A program made the position numbers and the translations under genes. The notes under the pieces were generated by a model, which was not told the DNA's origin, did not search any database, and was given only the letters and a program-made list of their open reading frames with translations. DNA of 64,000 nucleotides, taken from contig CAYYQN010000023.1 of NCBI GenBank assembly GCA_964473865.1, positions 7,077 to 71,076 of the forward strand. Reading direction: 5' to 3'. How positions within the stretch are numbered: position 1 is the first letter of the stretch; each line of letters begins with the position of its first letter. Shown one piece after another: positions 32,264 to 40,709 of this stretch. Source of the DNA: CAIMUX01 sp964473865 (GTDB taxonomy: Bacteria > Eisenbacteria > RBG-16-71-46 > CAIMUX01).

Positions 32264-33723
32264 GACGCCGACTCCCCGCGCCGACGGGCGGCCTGAGAGC
32301 TTGGGCCGGCGAACCAGGCAAACCGTTGAAGGAGGTCGAGGGTCTTCGCGGCCCCTTCCGCCAGGGCCGACGCAGCCTCCGCAGCTCCCGCCGCCCCTCG
32401 TCTGGCCAGGGACGGGTCCGACCGGAGCTGAGCCACCCAGGCTGTCAACTCGGCGCCATCGCACACCCGGGTTCCGCCGCCGGCGCGGAGCAGCGCGGCG
32501 GCAGCATCCGCTACCCCGCCGGTGTGCGGGCCGAACGCGACCGGCACGCCGCAGCGCGCCGGCTCAAAGAGGTTGTGCCCGCCGATCGGAACCAGCGTGC
32601 CCCCTACAAACGCGGCGTCGGCGACGGCGTACCAGGCTCCCAGCTCTCCGTGAAGGTCGATGATCAGGACCGGGCGATCGCCCTTCTCATCCGCCGCGAG
32701 CACCGCCTCCAGGTGGGCCCGAAGGCCGGCCTCGGCGCCGGGTGTACCCTGGCCGCCGCCCGCAGACAACGCGATCTGGATTGTGCTCCGCGCAACACAG
32801 CGAACGCCCCGCGCCGCGCAGGCCTCGATCCAGTGCGCGCGGTCTCGCAGGTGCCGCGGGGCGATCACGCCCAGCACACCGCCGTGTCGCGCCGCATCGA
32901 GCACCGCCTCCTCGCCGACGCGCACGCTCCCCGCCACAAAGACGAATCTTCCGTCATCGGCCGGCCGCGGCGCCGGCGCGCCGAACCTCCGGTACTTGAG
33001 ATTCCCCGCGACCTCTACGCGAGACGCTCCCAGGAACGCGAAGCGCGCCGCGTCCTCCGGCGACTGCACCGCCCATGCGGCGAACCGGCGCAGCAGCGGT
33101 CGCAGCATCGGCGCGAGCAGGCGCGTGGTCCGCCACTTCCGGCGCGATAGCCGACCGCTCACGAGGGCCACCGGAATCCCGCCGCGGTGACAGGCCGCCA
33201 GCGTCGCCGGCCATAACTCCGTCTCGACGAGCACGAGCCCCCGCGGCCGCTCGCGGCGCAGAAACGTAGACACAACCCACCAGAGGTCGAGCGGCGCGAA
33301 GCGAATCCGGGACCCGGGCGGCGCGATCGCTTCTGCCCGCCGGCGCGCCGACACCGAGAGCACCGTGATCAGAAGCGGCGGCGCGGGCGCGCGCTCCGGC
33401 GTCTCCCAAATCGCCCGCAACGACTCGAGTTCGCCGAGCGAGGCGGCATGCAGCCAGAGGGGGCGCCGCGCGTCGTTTGCGGCATCGCCCGCCGAAACCG
33501 CGGCTTCGCCCGCCGAAGCCGCGGCATCGAGGTGTGCCGCCGTCGAATCCCCCCCGTACCGGCGCGCGTCCAATCCGCAAGGGACCTGCGTCCCGCTCCC
33601 TCGCCCCAGCCGTTCGACCATCTCCTGCCGGTGCGCAAGCAGACGCCAGAACACGTACGGAGTCGCCAGCACCAGCGCCCCGGTCGCGCAGATCTGATAA
33701 AGAAAGAGGAGAAGCGCGCTCAT
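32260..33723 (-). CDS. waaA: 3-deoxy-D-manno-octulosonic acid transferase
   Basis: 487 residues, longer than the usual ~425. An N-terminal membrane anchor (LYQICATGALVLATPYVFW) precedes the GT-B fold: LWLHAASLGELESL, VLVETELWP, GNLKYRRF, APRHLRDR and the C-terminal GGTLVPIGGHNLFEPA. It adds Kdo to lipid IVA. The extra length is an Ala/Asp/Gly insertion at residues ~50-85 (AASAGEAAVSAGDAANDA), encoded by a 21-base tandem repeat at 33481-33525. It overlaps lpxK and the DUF374 gene by 4 bases each. Confidence 0.93.
   Translation of the reverse strand: MSALLLFLYQICATGALVLATPYVFWRLLAHRQEMVERLGRGSGTQVPCGLDARRYGGDSTAAHLDAAASAGEAAVSAGDAANDARRPLWLHAASLGELESLRAIWETPERAPAPPLLITVLSVSARRRAEAIAPPGSRIRFAPLDLWWVVSTFLRRERPRGLVLVETELWPATLAACHRGGIPVALVSGRLSRRKWRTTRLLAPMLRPLLRRFAAWAVQSPEDAARFAFLGASRVEVAGNLKYRRFGAPAPRPADDGRFVFVAGSVRVGEEAVLDAARHGGVLGVIAPRHLRDRAHWIEACAARGVRCVARSTIQIALSAGGGQGTPGAEAGLRAHLEAVLAADEKGDRPVLIIDLHGELGAWYAVADAAFVGGTLVPIGGHNLFEPARCGVPVAFGPHTGGVADAAAALLRAGGGTRVCDGAELTAWVAQLRSDPSLARRGAAGAAEAASALAEGAAKTLDLLQRFAWFAGPSSQAARRRGESAS
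33481..33525 (-). repeat. 21-bp tandem repeat in waaA
   Basis: Two near-identical 21-base units (differing by an a/g and an a/t) encode the Ala-rich insertion between the anchor and the first Rossmann domain of WaaA. Confidence 0.6.
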
Positions 33724-34436
33724 CGGCCCGCCTCCGCCCAGGTCTCCGCCTTGCGTTCCACGGCGTCCATCGCCGCTTGCAGGCGGTCCGCCCAGACTTC
33801 CGCCTCGACCGGTGCCGACTCCGCGGGGATCGAGATCGGCTCACCGCCCACGATGTAGACGCGCGAGAAGGGCGCCGGCAACTCGAACCGGTCCCAGGAG
33901 TCGAGCCGCCGTCCCCGGCGCATCCCCGCGGCCATCGGCACGATCGGGAGTCCGCTCCGTTGCGCGATCAGGGCCACCCCCGGCTGCAGTCGATGGCGCG
34001 GGCCGCGTGGGCCGTCCGGCGTGACGGCCAGGTAGTGTCCCTCCCGACCCACCCGGGCCATCTGGATCGCCGCGCGCACGCCGCCGCGGGTGGTGCTCCC
34101 CCGCACCGTCCCGTAGCCGAGGCGATGGATCACCTGGGTGATCGCCTCGCCATCGCCATGCTCGCTGACCAGGACGACGATGCCCCGATTCCGGTGGGTC
34201 CAGGTGAGGGGCAGAATGTGGCTGTGCCAGAACGCGTAGACGATCGGCGCGCCGGCCTGCTCGAGCGCCCGCACCGACGGCGGCAGATCCCACTCGGTTC
34301 GCCAGGTTCGACCCCACAGCTGCAGCCCGAGGGCTCCGGCGCGCCCGATCCAGCGGTAGCGGAATCGCCCCGACAACGCCGTCGGGGGGCGCGGAGGAGT
34401 CGCCCGGCCGCGCCCAACCGCGGATGCGGGTGTCAC
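33720..34436 (-). CDS. DUF374 lysophospholipid acyltransferase-like protein
   Basis: 238 residues from a GTG overlapping the lpxB stop. DUF374 members are LPLAT-superfamily acyltransferases that sit in lipid A operons in place of, or beside, lpxL/htrB. Visible: YAFWHSHILPL, SEHGDGEAITQVI (the HX4D/E-type catalytic region), GSTTRGGVRAAI, and TPDGPRGPRHRLQPG. The likely role is a late acylation of lipid A or a precursor; no separate lpxL is in the window. The first 20 residues are basic and Pro-rich. Confidence 0.8.
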   Translation of the reverse strand: MTPASAVGRGRATPPRPPTALSGRFRYRWIGRAGALGLQLWGRTWRTEWDLPPSVRALEQAGAPIVYAFWHSHILPLTWTHRNRGIVVLVSEHGDGEAITQVIHRLGYGTVRGSTTRGGVRAAIQMARVGREGHYLAVTPDGPRGPRHRLQPGVALIAQRSGLPIVPMAAGMRRGRRLDSWDRFELPAPFSRVYIVGGEPISIPAESAPVEAEVWADRLQAAMDAVERKAETWAEAGR

Positions 34437-35614
34437 GGCGCGACTCCACGGCCGTCGAGCGCCCGTTCCCCGCCCGTCACGGCAGCCGTTTCCATCTCGG
34501 CAAGCAGGACTGCCGCCGCGCGGTCCGCAGCTCCGGGTGGGCCGAGGCGCGCGCGCCCGTCCCGCAGCCCCGCGGCTGCCGCGGCCGGGACCGCCGGATC
34601 CCGAAGCCAGCGGAGCGCGACCTCTGCGAGATTCTCCGGCGTCGCCGCATCCTGGATCAGCTCGGGCAACACCCGGCGGCCGGCAACGAGGTTCGCCATC
34701 GCGACATGTTCCACCCGCACCGCGCGCCGCGCGAGCGCGTAGGTCAACGGACTCAGGCGGTAGGTCACGATTGCCGGGCGCTCGAGCAGGAGCGCTTCGA
34801 GCGTCACGGTGCCCGAGGCCGCGATGCCAAAGTCAGCGGCGCGCAACGCCTCCGCCCCCGGCAGCCAGATGTCGATGCCCGGCAGGTCCAGGTCGGCCGC
34901 CGACAGTCCCGGCGCCAGACCCGCGATCCAGGTCACGGTCGCCTCACCGGCCGCCTGCCGGGCCCCGGCCACGATCTCAGCGGCGCGCCGCAGCAGCGGG
35001 GCGATGCGCCGGACTTCCGACCGCCGGCTTCCGGGCAACAACGCGAGCGCCGGCCCGTCGATGCGCGGCAGACCCAGACGCTCGCGCTCCTCCGCCGGCG
35101 CCACTGCCGGTCGCAGCAGATCCACCAGCGGATGTCCGACCCAGATGGCCGGGACCCGGTGCGCGCGGTAGAACGCTTCCTCGAATGGGAAGATGGCCAC
35201 GACCCGGCGCACAAAGCGACGCAGGATTCGCGCGCGGCCGGGCCGCCATGCCCAAAGCTGCGGCGATATGTAATAGACCACGGGTATGCCGAGGCGATAC
35301 GCCCGCGGGAGAAGCCGGAAGTTGAAGTCCGGAAAGTCGACCGGCACAAAGAGGTCCGGGTGCAACTCGCCCAGGGCGTTCGCCGTCGTCGCAAGCCCCG
35401 CGAGAACGTGCGGCAGGCGCTCGATCACCTCGGATAGACCGACCACCGCCAGCGTCTCGCTGCGCAACACCAGGCGGACCCCGGCGGCCTCCATCTGCGC
35501 GCCGCCCACGCCGAAGAACTCGAGATCGCGGCGTTGCCGCCGCAGCGCGCGGACGAGGATCGCCGCGTGAAGATCGCCGGAGGCCTCGCCCGCCGCAAGA
35601 AAGATCCGCTTCAT
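34433..35614 (-). CDS. lpxB: lipid-A-disaccharide synthase
   Basis: 393 residues, standard length. GT19 family: N-terminal IFLAAGEASGDLHAAILV, VDFPDFNFRL, YYISPQLWAWRPGRA, WVGHPLVD, LLPGSRRSEVRRI and ASGTVTLEALLLERP are all present. It condenses UDP-diacyl-GlcN and lipid X. Starts on an ATGA overlap with the Gfo/Idh gene and ends overlapping the DUF374 gene. Confidence 0.95.
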   Translation of the reverse strand: MKRIFLAAGEASGDLHAAILVRALRRQRRDLEFFGVGGAQMEAAGVRLVLRSETLAVVGLSEVIERLPHVLAGLATTANALGELHPDLFVPVDFPDFNFRLLPRAYRLGIPVVYYISPQLWAWRPGRARILRRFVRRVVAIFPFEEAFYRAHRVPAIWVGHPLVDLLRPAVAPAEERERLGLPRIDGPALALLPGSRRSEVRRIAPLLRRAAEIVAGARQAAGEATVTWIAGLAPGLSAADLDLPGIDIWLPGAEALRAADFGIAASGTVTLEALLLERPAIVTYRLSPLTYALARRAVRVEHVAMANLVAGRRVLPELIQDAATPENLAEVALRWLRDPAVPAAAAAGLRDGRARLGPPGAADRAAAVLLAEMETAAVTGGERALDGRGVAP

Positions 35615-36714
35615 GCCCGCGACGGCTCGATCCCCATCTGGCGAAGCGAGTCCTGCACTCGATCCCGAACCGCCAAGGCCAGGGTGAGGGCCCGTAAGCC
35701 GTCCTCGCCGCTCGCGCCCTTCAGGGTCGCGCCGCCAATGGCGCCAAGGAAGTCCCGCAGCTCATCGGCCAGCGGGTTGGCCTCGGCAAACGGCTGACGA
35801 TCCGCGCGCAGGCGAAGGCGCCGGGCCTCGAACCAGGCCAGAAGCTCAAGGGGCGAACCGCCGCCGGCCGTGTCGTCGGCGGGATCGGGCTCGCCCGCGC
35901 CGGCGCCGGCCGCATGGAGCAGCGCCACGGTCGCCATGTCGCGGCCGCCTTCCGGTCCCGCGGGCACGTCCTCGAGCACTACCTCCTCGACCTTCCGCTC
36001 CGCCAGGTCGGCCGACAGGTACCGTCGCTGCCCGAAGAAACGGATCTTGCGCGTCCGCTCGCGCGAGACGCGGCTGGCGGTGAGGTTCGCCACCATCCCC
36101 TCAGCGAAGGTGACCCGGGCGTTCGCGATGTCGACGCCGAGCGTGAGGACCGGCACCCCCACGGCGTCGATCCGTTCGACCGGGCGGGCGTTGAGGGCCA
36201 GGATCAGATCCAGGTCGTGGATCATGAGGTCCAGGATGACATCGACATCGAGGCTGCGCGGCACGAACGTGGCCAGGCGGTGCGCCTCCACGAAACGGAT
36301 CGTCCCGGCGCGCTCCCGCGCAACGCGAAAGGCGGGGTTGAACCGCTCGACGTGGCCAACCGCCAGAACGAGTCCGCGCTCCGCGGCCAGGCGCACGAGC
36401 CGGTCTCCTTCGGCTCGATCGACGGCGATCGGTTTCTCCACCAGCACGGCACAGCCGGCCGAGAGAACCTGCGCGGCCACCGCTTCGTGCGTCACCGTCG
36501 GCGTGGCCACCGATACCGCCCGCACGCCCGACAAGGCCCCCGCCAGGTCTGTGGTCCAGGGCACGCCGAGCGCCTCGCCCAGGACCCGGGCCCGCTCGGG
36601 CACGACATCGCACACCACACGCAGATCCGCCTCCGGCAGCGCACGATAGAGACGGGCATGAAAGGTTCCCAGGTGGCCGCACCCGACTACCGCGACCGGA
36701 ACCGGAACGGACAT
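35611..36714 (-). CDS. Gfo/Idh/MocA oxidoreductase between lpxA and lpxB (GnnA-like candidate)
   Basis: 367 residues from the ATG at 36714 (GGAGG upstream); the frame stays open upstream only as a shadow of lpxA and lpxC. NAD-binding VAVVGCGHLGTFHARLYRAL, the EKPIA motif of the family (VLVEKPIAVD), and HVERFNPAFR. Position between lpxA and lpxB is that of gnnA, whose product oxidises UDP-GlcNAc at C3 before GnnB transaminates it, giving diamino-sugar lipid A. No gnnB is in the window, so the assignment stays tentative. Overlaps lpxB by 4 bases. Confidence 0.85.
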   Translation of the reverse strand: MSVPVPVAVVGCGHLGTFHARLYRALPEADLRVVCDVVPERARVLGEALGVPWTTDLAGALSGVRAVSVATPTVTHEAVAAQVLSAGCAVLVEKPIAVDRAEGDRLVRLAAERGLVLAVGHVERFNPAFRVARERAGTIRFVEAHRLATFVPRSLDVDVILDLMIHDLDLILALNARPVERIDAVGVPVLTLGVDIANARVTFAEGMVANLTASRVSRERTRKIRFFGQRRYLSADLAERKVEEVVLEDVPAGPEGGRDMATVALLHAAGAGAGEPDPADDTAGGGSPLELLAWFEARRLRLRADRQPFAEANPLADELRDFLGAIGGATLKGASGEDGLRALTLALAVRDRVQDSLRQMGIEPSRA

Positions 36715-36737
36715 GTGTTCCTCCGTGGCGCGCAGAC

Positions 36738-37520
36738 TCAGCGCCGCGGTCGCGCCAGCCCGCGTTCCGACTGCTCGACAAAGCGCACGAAGAGTTCGGT
36801 CTCCGGCAGCGGTGGGAGATCCCGCCGGATCACCTCGATTGCCTGCGGCACCAGCAAGTTCGACCGGAAGAAGATGCGATAGAGCCGCTGCAGCGCCGCC
36901 ACGGTCTCGGGGGCAAAGCCCCGTCGTTCGAGGCCCACCCGGTTGAGGCCGAAGAGGCGCAACTCGTTGCCGGCCGCCTTGACGTACGGCGTCACATCGA
37001 CCGGCACGCGCGAGCCTCCGCCGATGATGGCGTGGCAGCCGATCTTCACGAACTGGTGCACCGGCGTGACGCCGCCGATGATGGCCCAGTCTCCGATGGT
37101 GACGTGCCCGGCCAGGTTGACCGAGTTGGCGAGGATGACCCGGTCGCCGACGTGGCAGTTGTGCGCCACGTGCGCATAGGCCATGATCAGGCAATGATCG
37201 CCCACCGTGGTTGGCTCGGTCTCGGCCGTCGAACGGTTCACGGTGCAGTACTCGCGCAGGACGGTGTCCGCGCCAATGCGGCACCGGGTCGGCGCGCCGA
37301 GGTACTTCAGGTCCTGCGGCGGGGTTCCCACCACCGCGCCGTGGTGGAGCCGGCAGCGCGGTCCGATCTCGGTGTCGCCGTCCACCACCACCATGGAATC
37401 GAGAACCGTGTGTGCGCCGATCCGCACGCGCGGTCCGACCCGACACCAGGGACCGACCACCACGTTTTCGCCCAGCTCGGCGCCGGATTCCACCCGCGCT
37501 GTCGGATCGATCGAAGCCAT
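36738..37520 (-). CDS. lpxA: acyl-[ACP]-UDP-N-acetylglucosamine O-acyltransferase
   Basis: 260 residues. Left-handed beta-helix of hexapeptide repeats from the N-terminus (IDPTARVESGAELGENVVVG), the catalytic His region MAYAHVAHNCHVG, HQFVKIG, and a C-terminal helical domain (RLYRIFFRSNLL). First committed acylation of lipid A synthesis. It follows the lpxC-fabZ fusion by nine bases, so FabZ, which makes its acyl substrate pool, and LpxA are made together. Confidence 0.95.
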   Translation of the reverse strand: MASIDPTARVESGAELGENVVVGPWCRVGPRVRIGAHTVLDSMVVVDGDTEIGPRCRLHHGAVVGTPPQDLKYLGAPTRCRIGADTVLREYCTVNRSTAETEPTTVGDHCLIMAYAHVAHNCHVGDRVILANSVNLAGHVTIGDWAIIGGVTPVHQFVKIGCHAIIGGGSRVPVDVTPYVKAAGNELRLFGLNRVGLERRGFAPETVAALQRLYRIFFRSNLLVPQAIEVIRRDLPPLPETELFVRFVEQSERGLARPRR

Positions 37521-37529
37521 TCCCCCCCC

Positions 37530-38873
37530 TCAGCGGTCCACGACGGTCGACAGGAACTCGGCCTCCGCCACCAACGCCCCCCGTACGTACGCCTTGCCCG
37601 TCATCTGGCAGATCCGGCCCTTCAGTCGAACCAGCTCCAGATCGAAGATCAACTGATCGCCGGGCAGCACCGGTTTGCGGAATTTGGCCTTGTCGATGGC
37701 CATGAAGTACATGAGCTTGTTCTCCGGATCGCGCACCGTATTCAGAAGCAGGATGCCGCCGGTCTGCGCCATCGCCTCGAGGATGAGCACGGCCGGCATG
37801 ATCGGGTGTCCCGGAAAGTGCCCCACGAAAAACGGCTCGTTGATGGTCACGCTCTTCAGCCCCACGATGCGTCGCCGCTCTTCCAGGAGGAGAATCCGAT
37901 CGACCAGGAGCAGCGGGTATCGGTGCGGCATGATCCGCATGACGGCGCTGGTGTCGAAGTGACACTGGTCGAGGAGCCGATCCAACCCCCCCACGCCCCG
38001 ATCCGAGTCGTCCAGGTTGCGGACGAAGGCGGCGTTGGCGGGGTGCCCGGAGCGGACCGCAATCACATGCGCCCGCAGCGGCCGGCCGAGGATCATCAGA
38101 TCACCCAGCAGGTCGAGGATCTTGTGCCGGACGAACTCGTCGGGATAGCGCAGCCCGTCTTCATTGAGGATCTGATCTCCCTTGACCACCACGGCGTTCT
38201 GCAGAGTCCCGCCCCGGATGTGCCCCGCCTGGCGCAACGGTTCGACGTCTTCCCACATCACAAAGGTGCGCGCGGGGGCGATTTCGCGAACGAACGTCTC
38301 CGGATCGAGATCGATGCTCCGATACTGCGTGCCGATGACCGGGTTGGAGTACTGGATGGTGAAGGAGAGTCGGAGCCCGTCATGGGGAATCGCCAGGAGC
38401 TGGGCCTCGCCGTCCTGCAGGCTGACCGGCTCCCGCAGGCGGAGCGGTTCGCGCCGCGCGGGCTGTTCCTCGAGGCCCGCCTCGCGAATGAGCTCGGCCA
38501 GGGCCCGGCAACTCCCGTCCGGCGGCTCCGGCGCCTCCAGTGCACTCAGCTCGAGGCGCAGGTTGTCGATCTCCATCCCGCCCACGGCCGCCAGGACATG
38601 CTCGACCGTGTGCACCTCGGCCGGACCCTTCGCCAGCACGCTGCGGCGCAGGGCGCGGGTGTCCAGCCGCGCATTCGCCGGACACACCGGAATCTCCGGC
38701 GCGCCGGGCAGGTCGGTCCGCACGAAGCGCAGCCCATGCCCCGGCGGGGCCGGAACCAGCGTCAGCGCGGATTCGACCCCGGTGTGCAGCCCGATCCCGC
38801 GAAACGAGACCGGCCGGCGGGTCGTCCGTTGCTTTGGGCCATCCGGCAACACTTCCTTCAGCAACTGCCCCAT
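37530..38873 (-). CDS. lpxC-fabZ: bifunctional LpxC deacetylase / FabZ dehydratase
   Basis: 447 residues. The N-terminal ~300 are LpxC, the zinc deacetylase of lipid A synthesis: VSFRGIGLHTG, the zinc/catalytic VHTVEHVLAA, and FVRHKILDLLGDL. The rest is FabZ, the (3R)-hydroxyacyl-ACP dehydratase: IMPHRYPLLLVDR, FFVGHFPGHPIMPAVLILEAMAQ with the catalytic His and Glu. The fusion is known from Bacteroidetes-related lineages; it ties hydroxyacyl supply between lipid A and phospholipid to one protein. No separate fabZ appears here. Confidence 0.95.
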   Translation of the reverse strand: MGQLLKEVLPDGPKQRTTRRPVSFRGIGLHTGVESALTLVPAPPGHGLRFVRTDLPGAPEIPVCPANARLDTRALRRSVLAKGPAEVHTVEHVLAAVGGMEIDNLRLELSALEAPEPPDGSCRALAELIREAGLEEQPARREPLRLREPVSLQDGEAQLLAIPHDGLRLSFTIQYSNPVIGTQYRSIDLDPETFVREIAPARTFVMWEDVEPLRQAGHIRGGTLQNAVVVKGDQILNEDGLRYPDEFVRHKILDLLGDLMILGRPLRAHVIAVRSGHPANAAFVRNLDDSDRGVGGLDRLLDQCHFDTSAVMRIMPHRYPLLLVDRILLLEERRRIVGLKSVTINEPFFVGHFPGHPIMPAVLILEAMAQTGGILLLNTVRDPENKLMYFMAIDKAKFRKPVLPGDQLIFDLELVRLKGRICQMTGKAYVRGALVAEAEFLSTVVDR

Positions 38874-38894
38874 GGTCCTGAGTGCCTCCTGCGC

Positions 38895-39977
38895 CTATCG
38901 TTCGCCGCTATCTTCAGTCTGGGAAGGCGCGCTGGGATCGGTCGGCGCCCCCCGGTCCTCCAGCTCCCGCACCCGGCGCTCCAGCGCCCGCAACCGCTTC
39001 AAGGCCGCGGGAAGCTCGCGCAGAGCCGCGTAGCCTCGCGACGCCTGCTGGTGGGGCCGCGCCGGGTAACCCGACCAGCTCTCTCCCGGCGGAATCGACT
39101 TGGTGACTCCACCCTGGGCGCCCACTCGAGCCCCATCCCCGACCGTCACATGCCCGACGATTCCGACCTGTCCCGCGAGAGTCACGTGCGTCCCCAGTCG
39201 GGTCGAGCCGGAGATGCCCGCCTGCGCGCAGATGACGGTATCGGGTCCGATCTCCACGCCGTGGGCGATCATGACCAGGTTGTCGATGCGGCAACCTCGT
39301 CCAATCCGCGTCACGCCCGTCGTGGCCCGATCGATCGTGGTATTGGCTCCGATTTCGCAGTCGTCCTCGATGACCACGCGCCCGACCTGCGGGATCTTCC
39401 GATAGCCCGCGCCCTCCGGAACGAATCCGAACCCATCGTCCCCGATCACGGCGCCCGCGTGGATGACCACCCGGTCGCCGACTTCCGTCTCCTTGCGAAT
39501 CGTGACCCGTGGATAGAGGACACAATCGGCGCCCAGGCGCGCCGCCGGACCGACATACGACCCGGCCATGAGAACGCAACGCGGACCGACGCGTGCGCCC
39601 TCCCCCACCACCACGAACGGCCCCACCCGGGCGCTCGGGTCGACGTCGGCCGAGGGATCGACCAGCGCGCTCGCGTGAATGCCCGCGGTCGTGGTCTCCT
39701 CCACGCCCGCGTCAAAGAGGCGCAGGGCCTCGACGAACGCCAGATACGGCTCCGGAGTGATCAGCGCCGCCACCGGTACGCCGGTAGTGCCGGGGGGGAC
39801 GATGACCGCGGAAGCGCGCGTTTCCGCCAGGAACTCCTCGTAGCGCGGATTGGCGAGGAACGTGACGAGTCCCGGTCCCGCCTCGCGGATCCCGGCCACC
39901 CCGCGCACCACGATGGTCCCGTCCCCCGAGAGCTCCGCCCCGAGGCGCCGCGCCAGCTCAGCCAGAGTCAGCTCCAT
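38895..39977 (-). CDS. lpxD: UDP-3-O-acylglucosamine N-acyltransferase
   Basis: 360 residues. Uridine-binding N-terminal domain (LAELARRLGAELSG, LVTFLANPRY), then a left-handed beta-helix with VVIHAGAVIGDDGFGFVP and the catalytic His region NLVMIAHGVEIG. The C-terminal tail is longer than usual and forms a likely coiled coil (LRELPAALKRLRALERRVRELE) followed by a disordered end. Third step of lipid A synthesis. Lies between skp and lpxC-fabZ, the usual bamA-skp-lpxD order. Confidence 0.95.
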   Translation of the reverse strand: MELTLAELARRLGAELSGDGTIVVRGVAGIREAGPGLVTFLANPRYEEFLAETRASAVIVPPGTTGVPVAALITPEPYLAFVEALRLFDAGVEETTTAGIHASALVDPSADVDPSARVGPFVVVGEGARVGPRCVLMAGSYVGPAARLGADCVLYPRVTIRKETEVGDRVVIHAGAVIGDDGFGFVPEGAGYRKIPQVGRVVIEDDCEIGANTTIDRATTGVTRIGRGCRIDNLVMIAHGVEIGPDTVICAQAGISGSTRLGTHVTLAGQVGIVGHVTVGDGARVGAQGGVTKSIPPGESWSGYPARPHQQASRGYAALRELPAALKRLRALERRVRELEDRGAPTDPSAPSQTEDSGER

Positions 39978-40053
39978 CCGCTCCCTTCCGCCGATCCGGC
40001 AGGCTGAATACAGACCCGCTCGGCCGTATCTGATCGGGCCGATCTCGAACCCG

Positions 40054-40587
40054 CTACGGCTGGTCGGCGTTCAGTTCCTCCACCACGCGCGCGGTCAGGT
40101 CCAGCGCCTGGTCCGCATAGAGAACGTTTCCGTCGGCGGCGTCGAGGATGATGTCATAGCCTTCGTCAGCACCGAGCCGGGCCAGGATCGTCTGGATCTT
40201 GGCCACGATCGGGCGAAGAACCTCCTCGTTCCGCTTCACCACCAGCCCGCCGGCGCCCCACACCGACTGCACGAACTGGTCGTATTCGGTCAGCTTCCGC
40301 TGGTGGTCCTGCTCCTTCTCGCGCCGTTTCTCATCGCTGAGCATGGGGGTCTGTTGCGACAGCTCCCGGGCCAGGTCGTCCAGCTCGTTGCGGCGCTGCA
40401 CCGCCTCCTGGTTCCATCCCTCGACGTCCCGATTGAACCCCGCCAAGGCGGCCTGCGCCTCCTTGGACTGCTCCATGATCAGCTCCGAATTGACGTACCC
40501 CAGCTTGGTCTCGGCCCGAGCCGCTCCCAACCCCGAGGCGATGCCGAGGGCCAGGCCGGCAACCGCGAGAACCATGGTTCGCCGCAT
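40054..40587 (-). CDS. skp: OmpH/Skp family periplasmic chaperone
   Basis: 177 residues from the ATG at 40587, with GGGAGG upstream. A signal peptide ends at AARAETKLGYVNS. The mature protein is the Skp jellyfish type: a short beta strand (LGYVNSELIM), two long amphipathic helices (EGWNQEAVQRRNELDDLAREL and onward), and a final strand/helix (YDIILDAADGNVLYADQALDLT). It escorts unfolded outer-membrane proteins to BamA, encoded just upstream. Confidence 0.92.
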   Translation of the reverse strand: MRRTMVLAVAGLALGIASGLGAARAETKLGYVNSELIMEQSKEAQAALAGFNRDVEGWNQEAVQRRNELDDLARELSQQTPMLSDEKRREKEQDHQRKLTEYDQFVQSVWGAGGLVVKRNEEVLRPIVAKIQTILARLGADEGYDIILDAADGNVLYADQALDLTARVVEELNADQP

Positions 40588-40709
40588 GCGTGCATCCTCC
40601 CACCGCGCTCGATCGCACGGCATGGTAAGCCCAGCGAGCGCCCGGGGAAAGCAGATCCTGTCCCACCGTTCGCCCGCGCCAGCAGACTGCTGGTGAACTC
40701 GGCATCCCG

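Noticed and set aside
36715..37965. N-terminal extension of the Gfo/Idh gene upstream of 36714
   Set aside because: It would run out of frame through lpxA and lpxC-fabZ; the ATG at 36714 has GGAGG and directly starts the NAD-binding motif.
37032..40007. 991-codon plus-strand open frame across lpxA, lpxC-fabZ and lpxD
   Set aside because: It is the antisense shadow of three clearly recognised genes; GC-rich DNA rarely makes stops in that frame, and the translation has no family pattern.
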